The notes beneath the pieces were generated by a model that worked only from the letters and a program-made list of their open reading frames with translations, did not search any database and was not told the origin of the DNA. Made by a program: the position numbers and the translations under genes. From Pseudarthrobacter sp. MM222 (GTDB lineage Bacteria > Actinomycetota > Actinomycetes > Actinomycetales > Micrococcaceae), in NCBI RefSeq assembly GCF_947090775.1, contig NZ_OX352321.1, positions 1,364,001-1,428,000 on the forward strand: 64,000 nucleotides of DNA, written 5' to 3'. Positions 27,861 through 36,265 of the stretch are shown piece after piece. Positions within the stretch are counted from its first letter, which is position 1. The number at the start of each line of letters is the position of its first letter.

Positions 27861-29318
27861 TTACTTGGGTATTACCGGCGGGACGAAGTCGAACGTCATT
27901 CCCAGCAGCCAGACCAGCAGCAGTACCACCGGCAGGTGGAATAGGAACTGCAGGAAGGTGAAGCCGACGAGGTCGCGGGCCCGCAGCCGCAGCACCGCGA
28001 GCAGCGGCAGCATGAAGAACGGGTTGACCAGGTTCGGCAGGGCCTCGGCGATGTTGTAGATCTGCACGGTCCAGCCCAGGTTCATCTGCACATCGGTCGC
28101 GGATTGCATCACGTAGGGTGCCTCCACAAGCCACTTGCCGCCGCCGGAAGGGACCAGCAGGCCCAGCAGGGCGGTGTACAGGGCAATCACGACGGCGAAC
28201 GCGCCGTTTCCGCCGATGTCCGAGAAGAACTCGGCCAGGTGCGCGGAGATGGTCATTCCGCCGTGGCCGGTGGCCTTGGTCAGGATCGCGGCCATCGCGG
28301 CGTACAACGGGAACTGGACCAGGATCCCGGCGGTCGCCGGGACTGCCTTGGTGACGGCCTGCAGGAAGTTCCGCGGTGTCCCGTGCAGCACCAACCCCAG
28401 GATCAGGAAGACCAACAGGTAGCCGTTGAGGCTGCTGACCACGGTCAGGAACGGCTTCGTCAGGAACTGCGAGACGAGCCAGCCGAGCGTCAGGAGTCCG
28501 GCCAGGATCGGCAGGATCATGCTGTATTCGAGCCACTCACCCGGCCGGGAGCGCGGTGCCGGTTCGCTGGGTTCGTCGTCGAGGTCGACGCCGAGATCCT
28601 CGGCGGTGCGGATCGCGCCGCCCTGGGGCGCGGAGAAGTGCGCGATCACGGTGGTGAGGGCCATCAGGATGACCAGGGTAAGCAGCGACTGCCAGGTGAA
28701 GATCGTGGTGCCGAAGTCCAGGATGCCGGTGATCTTCAGCAGGGCCGGCGGCAGCGACGCCGCGGTGGCCTGCAGCTGCGCCGCGGAGGAGGAGAGCCCG
28801 AGCGCCCAGACGGCGCCGAGGCCCATGAACGCGGCCGCCCCGAGCGCGCGGTAGTCCACCCTGAGGTCCTTGCGGCGGGCAATGGCACGGGCCAGCAGGC
28901 CACCGAAGATGAGGCTGAGGCCCCAGTTGAGGAAGGACACCGACATCGACATCAGCGCCACGAAGCTGACGGCGGTGCGGGCCGTGGCCGGGACGAGGGC
29001 CAGCCGGTTGATGAGCTTGGCCACGGGCGGGGACGTCGCCACGACGTAACCGGTCAGGACCACCATGGCCATCTGCAGCGTGAAGGCCGTGAGATCCCAG
29101 AAGCCGTTGCCGAAGGAGTCGGCGACCGACTGCGGCGTGGCGCCGATGGCCAGGGCGGCAACGGCGATGATGACGACGCCGGCGAGGGCGAAGATGTAGG
29201 CATCCGGGAACCACTTCTCGGTCCAGGCCGCCATCCGTTGGGCGATTCGGGCGAGACCGCGTTCTTCGGTTCCGCTATTCGTCAGGACTGTGTTTGCCAC
29301 AGAGGAGTACCTCTCCAT
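27861..29318 (-). CDS. Short-chain fatty acid transporter, AtoE family
   Basis: A 485-residue polytopic protein with about twelve hydrophobic segments. Family marks include NWGLSLIFGGLLARAIARR near 150, HFSAPQGG near 235, and VPSGGGKWLVEAPYVM near 390. The family moves short-chain fatty acids such as acetoacetate or butyrate. The neighbouring downstream genes do not form an ato operon, so the substrate is open. The gene converges on the GNAT gene across the 19-bp-arm hairpin. Confidence 0.88.
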   Translation of the reverse strand: MERYSSVANTVLTNSGTEERGLARIAQRMAAWTEKWFPDAYIFALAGVVIIAVAALAIGATPQSVADSFGNGFWDLTAFTLQMAMVVLTGYVVATSPPVAKLINRLALVPATARTAVSFVALMSMSVSFLNWGLSLIFGGLLARAIARRKDLRVDYRALGAAAFMGLGAVWALGLSSSAAQLQATAASLPPALLKITGILDFGTTIFTWQSLLTLVILMALTTVIAHFSAPQGGAIRTAEDLGVDLDDEPSEPAPRSRPGEWLEYSMILPILAGLLTLGWLVSQFLTKPFLTVVSSLNGYLLVFLILGLVLHGTPRNFLQAVTKAVPATAGILVQFPLYAAMAAILTKATGHGGMTISAHLAEFFSDIGGNGAFAVVIALYTALLGLLVPSGGGKWLVEAPYVMQSATDVQMNLGWTVQIYNIAEALPNLVNPFFMLPLLAVLRLRARDLVGFTFLQFLFHLPVVLLLVWLLGMTFDFVPPVIPK

Positions 29319-29373
29319 TGAGTGCGATTTTTCTACCCGATGGAGTTTAGTCCGTCACCGGTGGCAAGCGGGC

Positions 29374-30219
29374 TTATCGGCGCCGGCCGCCTGCGCGCCG
29401 CGGGCCTTCGGCCTCGTCCAGCCGCTGCCGCTCTTCCTCGCTGGGGGCGCCGCCGCCCCGATCCGCCGGCATCCACCAGGCGCCGGGGCGCGGGTCCAGC
29501 GGGAAGTCCGCGATCCCGGCGTCGATCCCGGCCTGCAGAACCTGCCGCAGCCTCGCGGTGGCAGCCACCGGGTCCTCCTCCGGCCCGACCCGCATCGGCT
29601 CGGCGACGTGGACGCGGACCGGGGCGCGCCAGGCCCGGAGCGGGGAGAACCAGCTATGGCGGGTCAACAGGCGGCGGGTCATCAGCCGGTGGGCTCCCCA
29701 GATGGAGACGGGGATGATCGGCACGCCGGCCTCGGCCGCCATCCGCACGGCGCCGGTCTTGCATTCGCGGACCCGGAAGCTGCGGCTGACGCCTGCCTCG
29801 GGGAGGATGGCGACGTACTCGCCGTCGCGGAGTTTCCGCACGGCGGCATCGTAGGCATGGGCGCCCGTTTCGTACCCGACGACGACGTGCCCGGCGGCGC
29901 TGACGGCCGGGCCCGCGAACCAGTGATCAGCCGCGCCCTGCGTGATCAGGAACCGCAGCTGGGCCTTATTGTGCCCCCACAGCAGCAGCTCGGCGAAGGC
30001 GAAGTCGAGGTAGCCGAAGTGGGTGATGGCGACGACGGCGCCCCGGCCCGGGAGGACTGGCCGGGGGCGGCCGCCGGATGTTGCCTCCTGCGGCGCGGAC
30101 GCCGGCAGGTGCTCCTGTCCCGTGACGATCACGCGGATCCGGAAGAGCCGGCGCAGCGCCAGCCCGGTCCGGACAATGGCGCGGTAGAAACGGTCGCTGG
30201 GCCGGGGGCGCCAGGCCAT
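29374..30219 (-). CDS. 1-acyl-glycerol-phosphate acyltransferase-like protein (PlsC family)
   Basis: A 281-residue acyltransferase. The HX4D catalytic motif is ITHFGYLDFAF near residue 70, and the glycerophosphate-binding region is ILPEAGVSRSF near 150. Members esterify lysophosphatidate or related lysolipids on the inner membrane face. The C-terminal ~40 residues are Arg/Pro/Gly-rich and probably disordered. The start ATG overlaps the stop of the DUF1295 gene (TGATG), so translation is coupled to the two upstream genes. Confidence 0.85.
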   Translation of the reverse strand: MAWRPRPSDRFYRAIVRTGLALRRLFRIRVIVTGQEHLPASAPQEATSGGRPRPVLPGRGAVVAITHFGYLDFAFAELLLWGHNKAQLRFLITQGAADHWFAGPAVSAAGHVVVGYETGAHAYDAAVRKLRDGEYVAILPEAGVSRSFRVRECKTGAVRMAAEAGVPIIPVSIWGAHRLMTRRLLTRHSWFSPLRAWRAPVRVHVAEPMRVGPEEDPVAATARLRQVLQAGIDAGIADFPLDPRPGAWWMPADRGGGAPSEEERQRLDEAEGPRRAGGRRR

Positions 30220-31034
30220 CAGCGCCCGCCCGCACGTGGCCGGCGCGGCGGCAGCGGAAGGAACCCCGACGTGGACTCGATGTACTCCCGGTAGCCGGGC
30301 CGGCCGGACATCGCCTTTTCGGTCAACGGCTTGCCGGTCTTGCCGGCGAGGGTCCAGATCATCAGGGCGGGGGAGAGGACCGTCAGCACGCCGGGCCAGG
30401 AGTCTGCGGCGACCAGGAAGAGGCCGGCCCACACGGCCGCGTCACCGAAGTAGTTGGGGTGGCGGGTGTAGCGCCAGAGCCCGGTGTTGAGCACCGTGCC
30501 GCGCCTGGCCGGGTCGGCCTTGAACTGCGCCAGCTGCCGGTCGCCCACCGTCTCAAAGACAAACCCCAGGATCCAGAGCAAAACGCCCGGCAGCGCCAGC
30601 CAGCCCAGGCGCCCGGTGCTGAACATGCCCACCTGGACGGTGAGCGAGACGAAGAAGAGCACCACGCCCTGGGGGAGGTAGACCCGCCGCAGGGCATAGA
30701 CGTTCCGGGAACCGGGGGCCGAGGAGAGCATGTCCACGTAGCGGGGGTCTTCATGCCCGCCGCGGGAACGGAGACCGATATGGACGGCAAGCCGGACGCC
30801 CCAGACGGCGACCAGAACCAGCAGCAGCAGGCGGCGGCCGTCGTCGCCGTGTCCGGCGGACAGGAGCCACGAGATCGCAGCGACGACGACGAAGCCGAGA
30901 CCCCAGACAGTGTCGATCACGGAGTGGCGGTTCTGCCGGACGGCGACGGCGAACGTTGCAGCCAGCAGCACCGCGAGCCCGGCGGCTGCCCAGGGAAGGC
31001 TGGACAGGAAAGCGTCGAGCGGGAAGGCCGGCAT
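30219..31034 (-). CDS. DUF1295 / steroid 5-alpha-reductase-like membrane protein
   Basis: A 271-residue membrane protein with about seven hydrophobic segments. The C-terminal part carries LNTGLWRYTRHPNYFGD and the FETVGDRQLAQFK segment, typical of the DUF1295 relatives of isoprenylcysteine methyltransferase and steroid reductases that bind cofactor at a C-terminal loop. Reaction and substrate are unknown. It lies between an alpha/beta hydrolase gene and a PlsC-like gene, all overlapping, which points to membrane-lipid metabolism. Its ATG is preceded by a five-codon mini-ORF created by a 17-bp duplication. Confidence 0.82.
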   Translation of the reverse strand: MPAFPLDAFLSSLPWAAAGLAVLLAATFAVAVRQNRHSVIDTVWGLGFVVVAAISWLLSAGHGDDGRRLLLLVLVAVWGVRLAVHIGLRSRGGHEDPRYVDMLSSAPGSRNVYALRRVYLPQGVVLFFVSLTVQVGMFSTGRLGWLALPGVLLWILGFVFETVGDRQLAQFKADPARRGTVLNTGLWRYTRHPNYFGDAAVWAGLFLVAADSWPGVLTVLSPALMIWTLAGKTGKPLTEKAMSGRPGYREYIESTSGFLPLPPRRPRAGGR

Positions 31035-31065
31035 CACAGGACCACCGGCATCACAGGACCACCGG
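31032..31065 (-). repeat. 17-bp exact tandem duplication at a coupled gene junction
   Basis: The unit CATCACAGGACCACCGG occurs twice (31032-31048 and 31049-31065, plus-strand reading). Each copy contains a TGATG stop/start overlap on the minus strand. Confidence 0.95.
31034..31051 (-). CDS. Five-codon mini-ORF (MPVVL) between coupled genes
   Basis: ATG CCG GTG GTC CTG TGA. Its ATG overlaps the stop of the hydrolase gene and its stop overlaps the ATG of the DUF1295 gene. It exists only because of the 17-bp tandem duplication and may serve to pass terminating ribosomes on to the next gene. A peptide function is not suggested. Confidence 0.4.
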   Translation of the reverse strand: MPVVL

Positions 31066-31833
31066 GAGGCTGGCCCCGGCGGCCGGCAGGAGGCTGCGAA
31101 AGGCCTCCGTGCTGCGCGGCGCGGCGCCGCTGTCGCCAGCGAACGCGTCCAGGATGTAGCCGGTAGCCAGGGAGTTCCAGAGGCCCAGCCGGCGGACCAT
31201 GAAGTGCCCGGCGCCCTTGAGGGACACATAGTCCACCGACTCCGCGACGCCCTCCGCGCGGCGGGCGTAGGCCAACGAGTTAGCGGGACTGGTCCAGCGG
31301 TCCTCGGTGCCGTGGACGATCAGCACCCGGCGCCCGGCGACGCGCTGCACCGGGGTGTCGCGGTTCAGCCAGGGCGCGAGGGCCACCACGGCCTGCACCT
31401 GCGGGTCATCGGCAACGCAGAGCGCAGTCAGGCCGCCCATCGAGTGGCCCAGCAGGTAGACGGGCAGGTCCGGATGGTCCCGGCGGATGTGGGACAGGGC
31501 CCAGCGGGCGTCCTGAACGGGGGACATGTCCGCCCCGTTCCAACCGCGGTACCGGTTCCGGAGCGTCCACACGGACAGGCCATGCGGCCCGCCCCTGGCC
31601 CGGAGGGTCTGGGCGAACGGCACCATCCGGGCCGGGCTGAGATGCCCGCCGCGGACGGATTCGTAACTGTTGGCCCGGCCCCCGTGCAGGACCAGGGCGA
31701 CGCCCCGGGTTTTCCCGCGGGCTGCGGCAACGCTCAGCACGGCCTTCGCCGCAGCTCCGGAACCTGCTTCCCTGACTTCGCGGTCGTCTATCTTGCGAAT
31801 TGCCACGCCGGTGTCCTCCACATCATCCGTCAC
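31051..31833 (-). CDS. Alpha/beta hydrolase
   Basis: A 260-residue alpha/beta hydrolase. The oxyanion motif is VALVLHGGRANS near residue 50. The nucleophile elbow is YLLGHSMGGLTAL near 130, the acid residue lies in HGTEDRWTSP near 180, and the histidine is in KGAGHFMVRR near 210. No signal peptide is apparent. It is first in a three-gene operon with the DUF1295 and PlsC-like genes. The start is a GTG supported by a TATCGT hexamer 6 nt upstream. Confidence 0.83.
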   Translation of the reverse strand: MTDDVEDTGVAIRKIDDREVREAGSGAAAKAVLSVAAARGKTRGVALVLHGGRANSYESVRGGHLSPARMVPFAQTLRARGGPHGLSVWTLRNRYRGWNGADMSPVQDARWALSHIRRDHPDLPVYLLGHSMGGLTALCVADDPQVQAVVALAPWLNRDTPVQRVAGRRVLIVHGTEDRWTSPANSLAYARRAEGVAESVDYVSLKGAGHFMVRRLGLWNSLATGYILDAFAGDSGAAPRSTEAFRSLLPAAGASLPVVL

Positions 31834-31839
31834 TTACCA

Positions 31840-31845
31840 ACGATA
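31840..31845 (-). promoter_or_regulatory. -10 element TATCGT, predicted leaderless start of hydrolase operon
   Basis: Minus strand: TATCGT, spacer TGGTAA (6 nt), GTG at 31833. Confidence 0.45.
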
Positions 31846-31958
31846 GGTTGCCCGACGGCGTTCCCGCCCGGTGGCTCCCTCGGATCATTCCCACAGGACA
31901 TTCGGAGCCGAAACTCCGGGGGATTGGCGCCCTGGCCCCGTCCACGTCATTTGGACCC

Positions 31959-31987
31959 TTGACCGGGCAATGCCCGAGGAGTAGGCC
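31959..31987 (+). promoter_or_regulatory. Sigma-70-type promoter for the FAD oxidase gene
   Basis: TTGACC (31959-31964), a 17-nt spacer and TAGGCC (31982-31987). Predicted transcript start is about 31994, giving a leader near 100 nt. Confidence 0.5.
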
Positions 31988-32093
31988 TGTGCAGGTAAAC
32001 CTCCGGACACCGTGCCGGCTGGGGGTGCGGATTGCCGTCCGGGGCAGGTCTCAGAACCACCATTCCGCTACAGAAAATGAGACGGTACAAAAA

Positions 32094-33467
32094 ATGAACG
32101 GAATAAACGTCGACAGCCTGCGCGGGCAGGTCCGCGGCCAGATCATCACGCCGGACGACCCGGATTACGACGCCGCACGGGCGGTGCACAACGGCATGAT
32201 CGACAAGAGGCCGGCCGCCGTCGTCCGGGTTTCCCAGGTGGCGGACGTAATCGCCTGCGTCAATTTCGCCCGGGACAACTCCCTTGATCTGGCCGTCCGC
32301 GGCGGGGGGCACAGCGCCCCCGGTTTTGGCACCGCCGATGGCGCCCTGGTCATCGACTTCGTCAAAACCTCAGGAGTCCGGGTTGATCCGGCTGCCAGGA
32401 CCGCGCGCTCCGAGGCCGGGGCGACCTGGGCGGACTTCAACCACGCCACCCACGCGTTCGGGCTGGCGACCACCGGCGGCATCGTCGGCACCACCGGCGT
32501 TTCGGGGCTGACCCTTGGCGGCGGGATCGGCTATTTGAGCCGCCAGTATGGGCTGAGCTGCGACAACCTGATATCGGCCGACGTCGTCACCGCGGACGGC
32601 GGGTTCCTCACCGCAAGCGAGCGCGAGAATGATGACCTCTTCTGGGCGCTGCGCGGCGGCGGCGGAAACTTCGGCGTCGTTACGTCCCTGGAGTTCCGGC
32701 TGCACCCGGTTGACATGGTGTATGTCGGCGTCATCATCTACCCACTGGAGCATGCCGAGACGGTGTCGAGGTTCTACCGCGACCATTTGGCATCAGCGCC
32801 AGAAGAGCTGGGGGCATTCCTGGCCTTTGCCCTGGGGCCGCCCGTGCCGTTCCTGCCGGAGGAGTGGCATGGCAAACCCGTGTGCATCGTAGTGGGCATG
32901 TGGACCGGCGAACAAGCCGAGGGGCCGGCGCGGTGGCAGCCCTTCCTCGACATCGCACCGGTGGCCGGGTCCATGATGGGACCGATGCCCTACCCGGCCC
33001 TGAACCAGGCCTTCGACGCCCTTCAACCCAAGGGTATCCGGAGCTACTGGAAGGCCGATTTCCTGCCGGAACTCAGTGACGGTGCCATCGAGACCCACCT
33101 CCGGTACGGGAAGACCATTCCCACGGTCCAGACCGCCGTTCACCTCTATCCCATCGACGGAGCAGTTCAGCGGGTGGGCCAGGCCGACACGGCGTTCGCC
33201 AACCGGAACGTGAAATTCGCCCCGGTGATCGCCGCCTTCTGGGACGATCCCGCCGACACCGACGCGAACGTCACCTGGGTTCGGGACTATGCGGCGGCCC
33301 TGAGCCCGTTTTCGGCTCCCGGCGGCTACATCAACTTCATGGACGGCGACGACCTGCCCAGGGTCGCGGAGAACTACGGGCCGAACTATCGCCGGCTGAC
33401 CGAGGTCAAGACGAAATACGATCCGCAGAACCTCTTCCACGTCAACCAGAACATCCCACCCGGCTAG
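32094..33467 (+). CDS. FAD-binding oxidase with berberine-bridge (BBE) domain
   Basis: A 457-residue oxidase of the FAD-linked (PCMH) fold. RGGGHSAPGFG near residue 70 carries His73, the usual site of covalent 8-alpha-histidyl FAD. GLTLGGGIGYLSRQYGL follows near 145, and the C-terminal BBE segment is YDPQNLFHVNQNI. The second flavin-linking cysteine of bicovalent members is absent from the GTTGVSGLTLGG stretch. Substrates in this family are sugars, alkaloids or secondary metabolites; none can be chosen here. The ATG at 32094 is preferred over an upstream in-frame start without the domain. Confidence 0.87.
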   Translation: MNGINVDSLRGQVRGQIITPDDPDYDAARAVHNGMIDKRPAAVVRVSQVADVIACVNFARDNSLDLAVRGGGHSAPGFGTADGALVIDFVKTSGVRVDPAARTARSEAGATWADFNHATHAFGLATTGGIVGTTGVSGLTLGGGIGYLSRQYGLSCDNLISADVVTADGGFLTASERENDDLFWALRGGGGNFGVVTSLEFRLHPVDMVYVGVIIYPLEHAETVSRFYRDHLASAPEELGAFLAFALGPPVPFLPEEWHGKPVCIVVGMWTGEQAEGPARWQPFLDIAPVAGSMMGPMPYPALNQAFDALQPKGIRSYWKADFLPELSDGAIETHLRYGKTIPTVQTAVHLYPIDGAVQRVGQADTAFANRNVKFAPVIAAFWDDPADTDANVTWVRDYAAALSPFSAPGGYINFMDGDDLPRVAENYGPNYRRLTEVKTKYDPQNLFHVNQNIPPG

Positions 33468-33564
33468 CCGCCGTCGTCATCCCACGGCGCGCCGCGTTCC
33501 CGGCATCGACGTCATCCGCGTCATCGGGCAGGACAGGAGCCGTGGAGGCCGTAATGTTTTCGGC

Positions 33565-33582
33565 ATGAGGTTGAACTGCTGA
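33565..33582 (+). CDS. Five-codon mini-ORF (MRLNC) overlapping the YibE/F start
   Basis: ATG AGG TTG AAC TGC TGA, whose stop overlaps the YibE/F ATG (TGATG). A TAATGT hexamer (33552-33557) lies 7 nt upstream of its ATG, so the transcript may begin on it. It would then feed ribosomes to the main gene, which lacks a clear ribosome site. Speculative. Confidence 0.3.
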   Translation: MRLNC

Positions 33583-35018
33583 TGGGCGCCGGACATGTCC
33601 ACGCTCCCACCGAACATACGGCGCCGACTCCCCAGGCGCTCGCCGCCCGGAAGAAGGCAAACCGGATCCTGGCCGCCGTCCTGATCCCGCTGACCCTCCT
33701 GACGCTTGCGGCGATGGTCATGCTCTGGCCCTCCGGCAGCAAGGAGGGCATCACGCTGGCCAGCCCCTATGCCGCCGCGCCCGGCGTCACCTTCGACACC
33801 GGCAAGATCCAGCGCGTCGTGACCGGGAACTGCATGGACGGCGCCCAGCCCGGCGGGCAGGCCGATACTTCGGGACAGGTCCCGGCCGCCGGCGACGGCG
33901 CCCAACAGGGCTCCCAGTGCACCTTCGCGTTCACCGAGCCGGACAAAGGCGGCAACCCGGTCAAGGTGGTCATCAACCCCGACGTCGCCAAATCCCATGG
34001 CGTCAAGGTGGGGGACAACATCCGCTACCTGAATCTCTCCAAGGCCCAGGGTGCGTCCGAGGCCGCGGGCACGCCGGCGTACGTCTTCGTCGACTTCGTC
34101 CGGACCCTGCCGATCATCTTCCTGGCGGTGCTGTATGCCGTCGTCGTGATTGCCGTGGCACGCTGGCGCGGGCTGCGGGCACTGATCGGGCTGGTCGGTG
34201 CCTACGCCGTGCTGGTGACCTTCATGCTTCCCGGCCTGGTGGAAGGAAAACCGCCGCTCCTGCTCGCAATGGTGGGATCCACCGTGATCATGATCGGGGT
34301 GCTCTACTTCGCCCACGGCTTCTCCGCCCGGACCTCGACGGCGCTGCTCGGCACCATGTTCGGGCTCGGCATCACCGCCCTGCTCGCGGCGTGGGCCACG
34401 GACGCCGCCAACCTCGCCGGCGTCGGCAGCCATGATGCCGCCGCGCTCACCAACATTTCGGACAACATCTCGATCTCCGGCATCATCCTGTGCGGACTCA
34501 TCATTTCCGGCCTAGGTGTCCTCAACGACGTCACCATCACGCAGTCCTCCGCCGTGTGGGAGCTGTGGGAACTCGCCCCGGAAACATCCGCCCGCCAGCT
34601 GTTCGCCTCGGCCATGCGGATCGGCCGGGACCACATCGCCTCAACGGTCTACACCATCGCTTTCGCCTACGCCGGCGCGGCCCTGCCGGTCCTGATCCTG
34701 GTAATGCTTTACGAGCGGCCACTCGGCGACGCCCTGACGAGCGCCGAGCTCTCCGAGGAAGTGATCCGCACGCTGGTCGGTTCGGTCGGACTGGTGCTCG
34801 CCATTCCGGTCACCACGCTGATCGCTGTACTGGTAGTCAAGGCAACAGGGGTGCGGGGACCCGCTCTGCCGGTCGCCGGAACGACGGCGCCCCGCATCCC
34901 TGCGGGCGCTCCGGACAGCGTCACTCCCGACGGCGTCCCTTCCGAAGGCGCCCCTTCCGACGGCGCCGGAACGCCCCCGGAAACCCGCCGCGGGCGGCGG
35001 GCGGCGGCACGGGGCTGA
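33582..35018 (+). CDS. YibE/F-like membrane protein
   Basis: A 478-residue protein. One N-terminal membrane helix (about residues 27-48) precedes an extracytoplasmic stretch of about 115 residues. Seven hydrophobic segments follow from about residue 165 to 430, and a Pro/Ser/Gly-rich tail ends in a run of arginines. FVDFVRTLPIIFLAVLYAVVVIAV and NDVTITQSSAVWELWEL are characteristic of the YibE/F family, found in Gram-positives and actinobacteria and without an established function. The start overlaps a five-codon mini-ORF. Confidence 0.85.
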   Translation: MGAGHVHAPTEHTAPTPQALAARKKANRILAAVLIPLTLLTLAAMVMLWPSGSKEGITLASPYAAAPGVTFDTGKIQRVVTGNCMDGAQPGGQADTSGQVPAAGDGAQQGSQCTFAFTEPDKGGNPVKVVINPDVAKSHGVKVGDNIRYLNLSKAQGASEAAGTPAYVFVDFVRTLPIIFLAVLYAVVVIAVARWRGLRALIGLVGAYAVLVTFMLPGLVEGKPPLLLAMVGSTVIMIGVLYFAHGFSARTSTALLGTMFGLGITALLAAWATDAANLAGVGSHDAAALTNISDNISISGIILCGLIISGLGVLNDVTITQSSAVWELWELAPETSARQLFASAMRIGRDHIASTVYTIAFAYAGAALPVLILVMLYERPLGDALTSAELSEEVIRTLVGSVGLVLAIPVTTLIAVLVVKATGVRGPALPVAGTTAPRIPAGAPDSVTPDGVPSEGAPSDGAGTPPETRRGRRAAARG

Positions 35019-35071
35019 CGGCGGCTTGTCCACATAGCCGGCCGGGATCCGCCCGATTTGCCCGGCTTTGA

Positions 35072-35077
35072 GACAAT
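35072..35077 (+). promoter_or_regulatory. -10 element GACAAT, predicted leaderless start of dusB
   Basis: GACAAT, spacer GTTCTG (6 nt), GTG at 35084. No ribosome site precedes the GTG. Confidence 0.5.
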
Positions 35078-35083
35078 GTTCTG

Positions 35084-36265
35084 GTGACTGTTGTAGCAAC
35101 GCCTCCCGCCCCCAAGCTGGAACTCCCGCCCCTGAAGCTGGGCCCCATCACGGTTGACACTCCCGTGATCCTGGCTCCGATGGCGGGAATCACCAACTCC
35201 GCCTTCCGCAGGCTGTGCCGTGAATACGGCGGCGGCCTGTACGTCGCGGAAATGGTCACCTCGCGCGCCCTCGTGGAGCGCACGCCCGAATCGCTGCGCA
35301 TCATCTCGCACGACGACGACGAGAAAGTCCGGTCCGTCCAGCTCTACGGCGTGGATCCGGTAACTGTCGGCCAGGCCGTACGGATGCTCGTCGAAGAGGA
35401 CCGGGCGGACCATATCGACCTTAACTTCGGCTGCCCCGTGCCCAAGGTGACCCGGCGCGGCGGCGGTTCGGCCCTGCCCTGGAAGATCGACCTGTTCACT
35501 TCCATCGTCCGGACCGCCGTCAAGGAAGCCTCCAAGGGCAACGTTCCGCTGACCATCAAGATGCGCAAAGGAATCGACGAGGACCACCTCACCTACCTCG
35601 ACGCCGGCCGGATCGCCCGCGATTCCGGGGTCGCCGCCGTCGCGCTTCACGGCCGCACGGCTGCGCAGTTTTACTCCGGCCAGGCCGACTGGTCCGCGAT
35701 CGCCCGGCTGCGCGAGGCGCTGCCGGACATCCCGGTGCTCGGCAACGGCGACATCTGGTCCGCCGAGGACGCCATCCGCATGGTCCGTGAGACCGGCGTC
35801 GACGGTGTTGTGGTGGGCCGCGGCTGCCAGGGCAGGCCTTGGCTGTTTGGCGACCTCATGGCCGCCTTCGAGGGCAGCGACGCACGCCACAAGCCGGACC
35901 TGCGCCAGGTGGCGGAAGGGGTGTACCGCCACGCCGAACTCATGGTCGAGACCTTCGGCAACGACGAAGGCAAGGCGCTGCGCGAGATCCGCAAGCACAT
36001 GGCCTGGTATTTCAAGGGCTATGTGGTCGGCAGTGAACTGCGGACCAAGCTGGCGATGGTGACCAGCCTCGAGGTGCTCCGCGGGACGCTGGACCAACTG
36101 GACCTTGATTCGCCGTACCCCGGCGTTGACGCCGAAGGCCCCCGCGGCCGCGCAGGCTCGCCCAAGAAGCCCGCCCTGCCCAAGGACTGGCTGCTGGACC
36201 GCAACATGGACGCCGAGCAGTCGCGCGAGATCTGCCACGCGGAACTGGACGTGTCCGGTGGCTGA
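35084..36265 (+). CDS. dusB: tRNA-dihydrouridine synthase (DusB type)
   Basis: A 393-residue FMN enzyme that reduces uridines in tRNA D-loops. VILAPMAGITNSAFRRLCR near 25 binds FMN. HIDLNFGCPVPKVTRRGGG near 108 contains the catalytic cysteine in NFGCP, and KMRKGID plus GVDGVVVGRGCQGRPW complete the TIM-barrel signatures. The C-terminal helical domain is somewhat extended. It starts with GTG at 35084 and overlaps dgt by 8 bases, so dusB-dgt (and probably dnaG) form a translation/replication operon as in other actinobacteria. Confidence 0.94.
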   Translation: MTVVATPPAPKLELPPLKLGPITVDTPVILAPMAGITNSAFRRLCREYGGGLYVAEMVTSRALVERTPESLRIISHDDDEKVRSVQLYGVDPVTVGQAVRMLVEEDRADHIDLNFGCPVPKVTRRGGGSALPWKIDLFTSIVRTAVKEASKGNVPLTIKMRKGIDEDHLTYLDAGRIARDSGVAAVALHGRTAAQFYSGQADWSAIARLREALPDIPVLGNGDIWSAEDAIRMVRETGVDGVVVGRGCQGRPWLFGDLMAAFEGSDARHKPDLRQVAEGVYRHAELMVETFGNDEGKALREIRKHMAWYFKGYVVGSELRTKLAMVTSLEVLRGTLDQLDLDSPYPGVDAEGPRGRAGSPKKPALPKDWLLDRNMDAEQSREICHAELDVSGG

